Positions 59,280 to 64,000 of a stretch of DNA of 64,000 nucleotides are shown here, piece after piece. Origin of the DNA: Eretmocerus hayati (taxonomy: Eukaryota > Arthropoda > Insecta > Hymenoptera > Aphelinidae); NCBI GenBank assembly GCA_029851415.1, contig CM056742.1, positions 101,352,976 to 101,416,975 on the forward strand. The letters run 5' to 3'. Each line of letters starts with the position of its first letter. Position 1 is the stretch's first letter. A program made the translations under genes and the position numbers. Under the pieces are notes generated by a model that ran no database searches, was not told the origin of the DNA, and saw nothing but the letters and a program-made list of their open reading frames with translations.

Positions 59280-60545
59280 ACTCTGAAAATTTTTTTAATA
59301 ATCTTTTTTCATATTCTGCTGCGCCGAGCGAGATGGAATTTCGTCGCCGTTATAATTGAATAAGTATGAGTGTGATCGCGCGATTTAGTATAGCCCAGTG
59401 CGGTGGGGGCGGAATGTAAACAAAGCCGCGATCATCAATCAGCCGCGTCTTGAGCAAGTTTTATGTCTCGAAATTTCCACCACGAGAGTGAGAGAGACGG
59501 ACAATCAAATCGCCCGATCGTTAAAATCACATCACTCTCGAATATTGCAAAAGTTCAACACGGTGAATAGGACGTATATAGATATAGTGATCATGCGGTC
59601 GTGTTAATAAAGTGAATAGCATATGTGCGTATATATAGTTATAATTCAGTGTGCAATTTATGAGAGTAGATATATATATCGATATCGGCGGATATCAGGT
59701 GTGTGTAAAATTCCCCAAATTCGCGAATTAAGTGCGAGAAAGTCTCCGGGTGATATATATATATACGATTGTCTAGAATTTCATCATAAATTTTTCAATA
59801 ATGACGCGTTGTGTTAGTGCAAATTTGCTTATTTTCGTCCGATTTGGACTAGGAAAATTGCTTTAAAATTAGTAACAATAAATATCGCTCAATGTAGTTT
59901 GTTTTTCATGCAAAAAGTCGAGTGTAAAATTAAATTGTTGTTAATTTTGCATGAACAATGTGGTCAAATCATGGACTTTCGTACATATTATCGTCCGAAA
60001 AATCGTAAAGTTCCCGTATGTGTGTGAAAACGTATGGAAGTATGTGTATGAACATATATATAGTATATTCAGCGATTATATACAGGGTGGTTCAAATGTT
60101 CGGAAATTAGGTGTCCTACAGGGTCATCAGAAACAAATTGCGTTTGACCTGGGTTTATATATGGGACGATCCTTATGAAATACCCCCATAAACAAATTCG
60201 CGATTCAATAAACAATTAAAAAGTTATTGCAATTGTTTAAACAAATTTTTACAAAATTCGAGTTTTGACTTTAGATACGTCCGAATCGGGTAGATTTGAA
60301 TACAATCATAACATAACCTCAAAATTTTTTCGATTTTTGACGGAAATCGATATTTTTTCGTTTTTATGTGTCTAATTAAAATAAATAGTGGATTCTTTTT
60401 GCAAAATTAAGTGCAATCAGTGTACACGCAACAGTACATTCATCATTTTTCAATTTTTTATTGTAATTTCTTGGAAAATTTCTTACTCAAAAAACTGTAT
60501 TTTTTTTTACTGCTCTTTTTTCTGTAATAGTTCTAAATTAAAATC
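59280..60545 (+). other. Retrotransposon leader (5' UTR)
   Basis: AT-rich, no convincing frame. It includes TATACAGGGTGGTTCAAAT near 60,082, which resembles ends of some insect DNA transposons, but I found no matching inverted copy. Confidence 0.6.
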
Positions 60546-62600
60546 ATGGCTTCTAATGAAACAATGATTAGCATAAAAGATACAATAGATTTAACTTCTT
60601 GGATAGGAACCCTTACAGATGAAGAATACTACGCGACGTATACTAGGTTAGAACTAGCCCCAGACGATAGAGCGCCGGTCTGTACGAACAGATTTTTGCG
60701 TTGTCTTTTAGGCGAATATTCCGCAGCAGATTTTGCACCGAATCCAGCGTTCGAAGATGAGGAGGTTCTTAAATCTCATAGGTTAGCTTTGCGAAATGAA
60801 GTAGTAGAAGAAGCGTGGCGTACGATCAGAGCTCAGACACTCGAAGAAGATTTCATCAATACAACGAGTAACATCCCAAGTTCTTCAATCATCGAGCATC
60901 CTGAGTCATCACCAAGCAACACCACTTCAAGAACAACTTTAACATCAGCAAGTCAACCAGTCAACATGAGTAACGACACGCACACACGTGCGCACGACGC
61001 GACTTACGTCGACAATACAAGGACCACGTCCGTATTCACGGCTCCAATCTCGAGCACATCAACAACAAATAGACATCTAGAAACGATCACTTGTACAATG
61101 CCAGATGGATCAATCCAGCAACTCCCGCGTGCAATAGCAACAGAAATCAGCTTACTCCAAGAATCCCGGAGGAGGGCAGACCTTCTCAGCAAGGAGCTTG
61201 AGAAGAAATTACAGCAGCTTGACAAAGCGAATAATTTTGCAAGCGGCACGAGGTTGACACCTGGACTTGTGACGTCTGAGCCAGTTTTTGTACCTCAACA
61301 ATCGAACCCAAATCAACAGCAAGGAAGACGAGTGAACTTACGAGATACGTTCACCAATTATTATTATACAGAACGTAGTACTTTGGGTGATTCACACCAA
61401 AATGAATCATGCAATGAGACTCAAATGAACAGCGGTCGAATTGGAAATCTTTCGACCGACAATCAACAAGTACCCCCCACATCAACACAGCCAGATAGAA
61501 CGAGTGGCTGGGGGAGGGGTACGTCAACATGGAATCAGACGTTTGACGTCGGAAAAACCGTCCGACAGTGGAAATTGACCTTTTCAGGCGAAGATGGAAA
61601 TGTCGAGGAATTTCTCAAGAGAGTCGACGAGTGTAAAGCCCTGGCGAATATGCCGGATACCGATTTGATGAATGCGCTGACTGAACTGCTATCCGGTGTC
61701 GCGCTTGAGTGGTATCGACAGTCAAGGGAAAGATGGTCGACGTGGTCACAATTCAAGAGTGACGCAATGAAGTGCTATGGTCCAGACAAGCATTTTCAGC
61801 ACATGCTCGTGCGAGAAGCTGAGTCAAGGACACAAGGCAAAGAAGAAAGAGCTCGAGATTACATCACTCGACTGATGGCAATTATGAATAAATTTGAAAC
61901 TCCGTGGAGTTTGGACCAGAAGATTGGATTGCTCTACAGAAATTTACTTCCAGAATTACAACAGTGGATCCCAAGAGATAAAGTGACTGACATTGACTCG
62001 CTTTTTTCTCTAGCAAGAGAAGCGGAGCACATCCGAGACAATCAACGGTTCTACAGACCTCCACCGGAACCAGGAAAATCGTTACTACCAGATTTGGCAT
62101 ATAAACCGCCGAAGAAAGAAGAAAGACCCAAGACTACGCCATCACAGCCAGCGGCTGCGGCGATGTCTTTGGAACCGACCGATCTGGTCAAATCAATTCA
62201 AACAGCTCTGACAGAAGGTCTGAAGCCAATATTATCAGCGGCAACTGCCTCAGTGCAAAAATCGTCCGAATCTTCTCTGACGTTAGCACAAATTAAAGAA
62301 GCAGTTGGACAAATTGTGGATAACAAATTTAAAAATTGGAAACCACCTGCCCAATCAGTTGCTCAGGCTGCACCAGCGGCCAAACAAACATCAACATCAG
62401 CCGGAGAAGAGGCGAAGACAACATCGACCAGATCACGGGCCGCCCGGCCGAAGATTACGCCTGTCATCAAGAGTGATCATAACAAAGAAAAAGAAAAAGG
62501 ACCAGGCCCAGCTCATCGTATTTGCTGGAATTGTTCATGGCCTGGATATACCAAGAAAGACTGTCCTGAATGTTCAGTAAAAGACAGCGGGAGTGCGTAG
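60546..62600 (+). CDS. gag: Gag polyprotein (684 aa)
   Basis: The intact frame starts at ATG 60,546, the first ATG of this frame after the leader, and ends at TAG 62,598-62,600. Residues 1-100 are acidic. Residues 115-330 form a Ser/Thr/Gln/Asn-rich linker with a short heptad segment near 205-230. Residues 338-500 form a Retrotrans_gag-type capsid domain (WKLTFSGEDGNVEEFLKRVD through LAREAEHIRDNQRFY). A basic, Pro-rich tail precedes one zinc knuckle, C660-x2-C663-x4-Y668-x4-C673. The canonical knuckle is CCHC, so the histidine is replaced by tyrosine. Gag forms the virus-like particle and packages RNA. Its last 31 nt overlap the protease frame, which lies at -1. Confidence 0.93.
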   Translation: MASNETMISIKDTIDLTSWIGTLTDEEYYATYTRLELAPDDRAPVCTNRFLRCLLGEYSAADFAPNPAFEDEEVLKSHRLALRNEVVEEAWRTIRAQTLEEDFINTTSNIPSSSIIEHPESSPSNTTSRTTLTSASQPVNMSNDTHTRAHDATYVDNTRTTSVFTAPISSTSTTNRHLETITCTMPDGSIQQLPRAIATEISLLQESRRRADLLSKELEKKLQQLDKANNFASGTRLTPGLVTSEPVFVPQQSNPNQQQGRRVNLRDTFTNYYYTERSTLGDSHQNESCNETQMNSGRIGNLSTDNQQVPPTSTQPDRTSGWGRGTSTWNQTFDVGKTVRQWKLTFSGEDGNVEEFLKRVDECKALANMPDTDLMNALTELLSGVALEWYRQSRERWSTWSQFKSDAMKCYGPDKHFQHMLVREAESRTQGKEERARDYITRLMAIMNKFETPWSLDQKIGLLYRNLLPELQQWIPRDKVTDIDSLFSLAREAEHIRDNQRFYRPPPEPGKSLLPDLAYKPPKKEERPKTTPSQPAAAAMSLEPTDLVKSIQTALTEGLKPILSAATASVQKSSESSLTLAQIKEAVGQIVDNKFKNWKPPAQSVAQAAPAAKQTSTSAGEEAKTTSTRSRAARPKITPVIKSDHNKEKEKGPGPAHRICWNCSWPGYTKKDCPECSVKDSGSA

Positions 62601-63250
62601 ACGAGGTCACTACCACTCCTGCTCCACCGAGTATGGCCTCTGGTTCATCGGTCGACAAGTCATCAGATGGCCCGGAACCAGGTCTATATTCCGCAGAGGT
62701 GGAACCCGCAGACGCGTTCGATAGCGAAGAGCCCCTTGGCGATCATCCTCGTTGGTGGCTTAAGGCAGGCATTGGGGAAACTCGTACTCGTGCTCTTTAT
62801 GACACGGGAGCTTCCCGATCAGCTGTTGGACCGATTGGTCTGCAATTAGCAGCTGAAGTTGGTGCACGTGTGGTACCATATCGTGGTCCATACTGCAAAT
62901 TAGCAACAGGCGAATTAGCGCGACCGGTAGCGTACGCCAAATTACCGATAGAGGTAGCAGGAGTCTGCAAAGAAATCTCAACATTTATTTATGAGAAATT
63001 AGCCTGTGATTTGATCTTAGGCGCAGATTTTGCACTCCAATTCAATGCAATTTTAGTACCTGAAAGTAGTACCATGACCGTCAAGGGTGACAAGGGCCCG
63101 TCAGACCCCTTCTCAGTCGAATTTGCTACTCAGGGTGACTTTAGCACAGCATCTCTATCATCGATTGGTATTGCCGACATAACCAACAAACAGCGTGAAA
63201 TTTTAGGAGGAGTTCTAGAAAGGAACTTAATTGTAAACGGTCCAGGATAG
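62570..63250 (+). CDS. pol: Retrotransposon aspartic protease (5' part of pol)
   Basis: The frame begins at ATG 62,570, directly after an in-frame TGA at 62,567, and lies at -1 relative to gag with a 31-nt overlap. Expression would need -1 frameshifting or re-initiation. No canonical slippery heptamer is visible; GTAAAAG at 62,577 is the nearest. Residues 60-165 form a retropepsin fold: the catalytic motif is LYDTGASRSAVG (D78) and the flap-distal motif is LILGADF (149-154). It processes the Gag-Pol polyprotein. After NLIVNGPG the frame hits TAG at 63,248-63,250, just where RT resumes in the next -1 frame, so in this copy protease is separated from RT. Confidence 0.88.
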   Translation: MFSKRQRECVDEVTTTPAPPSMASGSSVDKSSDGPEPGLYSAEVEPADAFDSEEPLGDHPRWWLKAGIGETRTRALYDTGASRSAVGPIGLQLAAEVGARVVPYRGPYCKLATGELARPVAYAKLPIEVAGVCKEISTFIYEKLACDLILGADFALQFNAILVPESSTMTVKGDKGPSDPFSVEFATQGDFSTASLSSIGIADITNKQREILGGVLERNLIVNGPG

Positions 63251-64000
63251 GTTTAACCGACCGAATCGAGCATGAGATCGAGGTCGAATCTTGTCGACCG
63301 ATCAAGCAAAAATATTACCCCGTTTCTAAAAAGATCGAGGACGAAACGCACGATCAGGTTCGGAAAATGCTGGCAGCCGGAATCATTGTCAAATCAACCA
63401 GTGCGTGGTCAAGCCCAGTCGTGATGGTACGGAAGGCAAATGGTGAATTTCGCTTTTGTGTAAATTATCGAAAATTAAATAGCGTCACCAAGAAAAATGC
63501 TTATCCTTTGCCGTATATGGACGCTATTTTGAGGAAGCTCCAGAATGCAAAATACATCAGTACCCTGGACTTGAGCTCCGCATATTTCCAAATTCCCCTT
63601 AAAAAGGACAGCCGCCATTTTACAGCGTTCGTAGTTCCAGGAATGGGATTATTTGAGTTTACAAGATTACCGTATGGGGTCTGTAATGGTCCAGCTACCT
63701 TTCAAACACTAATAGATGATATAATCGGTCCAGACTTAGAGCCTTACGCGTTCTCTTATCTTGACGATATCATCATTGTGACAGATACGTTTGAAAAACA
63801 TATGGAGATCCTTGAAATTATTTTGAAACGTATCGCAGCAGCTGGATTAACGATCAACCGAGAAAAAAGTCATTTCTGCAAGGATGAAGTGAAATACTTA
63901 GGTGTCCTGGTTAATCGTGACGGATTTCGTCCGGATCCAGAAAAAATTAAACCCATTGTGGAATATCCACCACCAAAAACGGTCAAGCAATTACAAAGCT
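63250..64000 (+). CDS. pol: Reverse transcriptase (partial, truncated by window)
   Basis: A stop-free frame of 250 codons runs from GLTDRIEHEIEV to the window end. Ty3/gypsy RT motifs appear in order: IVKSTSAWSSPVVMVRKANG, FRFCVNYRKLNSVTKKNAYPLP, STLDLSSAYFQIPL (first catalytic Asp), FEFTRLPYGVCNGPATFQ, YLDDIIIV at 63,757-63,780 with the catalytic DD, and KYLGVLVNRDGFRPDPEKI. It copies the element RNA into cDNA. The frame lies at -1 from the protease with no start codon of its own, consistent with a one-base lesion in an originally continuous pol. RNase H and integrase lie beyond the window. Confidence 0.93.

Larger units (their letters stand above)
58451..64000 (+). mobile_element. Ty3/gypsy-type LTR retrotransposon, 5' part
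   Basis: In order: 5' LTR, primer-binding site, 1.27-kb leader, gag, aspartic protease and reverse transcriptase, running off the window. RNase H, integrase and the 3' LTR must lie beyond 64,000. The PR-RT order and RT motifs place it in Ty3/gypsy (Metaviridae). Two lesions suggest this copy is impaired: a substituted gag zinc-knuckle histidine and a stop plus frameshift between protease and RT. Confidence 0.93.

Noticed and set aside
60082..60110. CAGGGTGGTTCAAAT as a DNA-transposon end in the retrotransposon leader
   Set aside because: No inverted partner or target duplication found within the leader.

Overview
The window is eukaryotic, repeat-dominated DNA, most likely from an insect. A hymenopteran parasitoid or gall wasp would fit, but that is inference. 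Support comes from GT-AG introns with normal splice consensus, a Ty3/gypsy LTR retrotransposon, an animal CACTA-type DNA transposon, Helitron-like helicase debris, several fold-back elements, and AT-rich intergenic DNA. I see no host housekeeping gene, rRNA, tRNA or prokaryotic operon.

Layout. (1) Bases 1-26,955 are one satellite array, cut by the window start. It has roughly 375 monomers of 71-72 bp in two alternating types, organised into 4-monomer (286 bp) higher-order repeats and kilobase-scale duplications. Each monomer holds four CCC tracts in about 35 bp, so the minus strand is G-quadruplex-prone. (2) 26,956-31,565 is non-repetitive AT-rich DNA without a gene I can defend. (3) 31,566-42,210 is a nest of mobile elements. 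An outer fold-back element holds a 110-bp hairpin MITE in its left arm. That MITE was itself split by a 2.34-kb element with long terminal inverted repeats. The outer element's right arm holds a 7,286-bp CACTA-type transposon with perfect 17-bp terminal repeats and a TA target duplication. The uninterrupted left arm of the fold-back preserves a paralogous empty site. (4) The CACTA element carries two genes on the + strand: an eight-exon accessory gene broken by two one-base frameshifts, and a long intact transposase-like ORF preceded by half a zinc finger.

(5) 42,211-46,462 is mostly unannotatable, with a few small inverted repeats. (6) 46,463-48,646 is a second, smaller array of the same satellite in the opposite orientation, ending in a CCCGT-rich, non-periodic border. 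(7) 48,901-55,170 is AT-rich, with a duplicated dispersed repeat, a 1.3-kb fold-back element, a small inverted-repeat element and a duplicated 160-bp segment. (8) 55,195-57,412 holds a possible Helitron end and two decayed PIF1-like helicase fragments. (9) A GGGCCCTCAG-type minisatellite precedes an LTR retrotransposon that begins at 58,451 and runs off the window: LTR, primer-binding site, leader, gag, protease, and reverse transcriptase.

The recognisable genes all belong to mobile elements. The most noteworthy structures are the G-rich higher-order satellite with its inverted satellite block, and the nested element complex with its built-in empty-site control.
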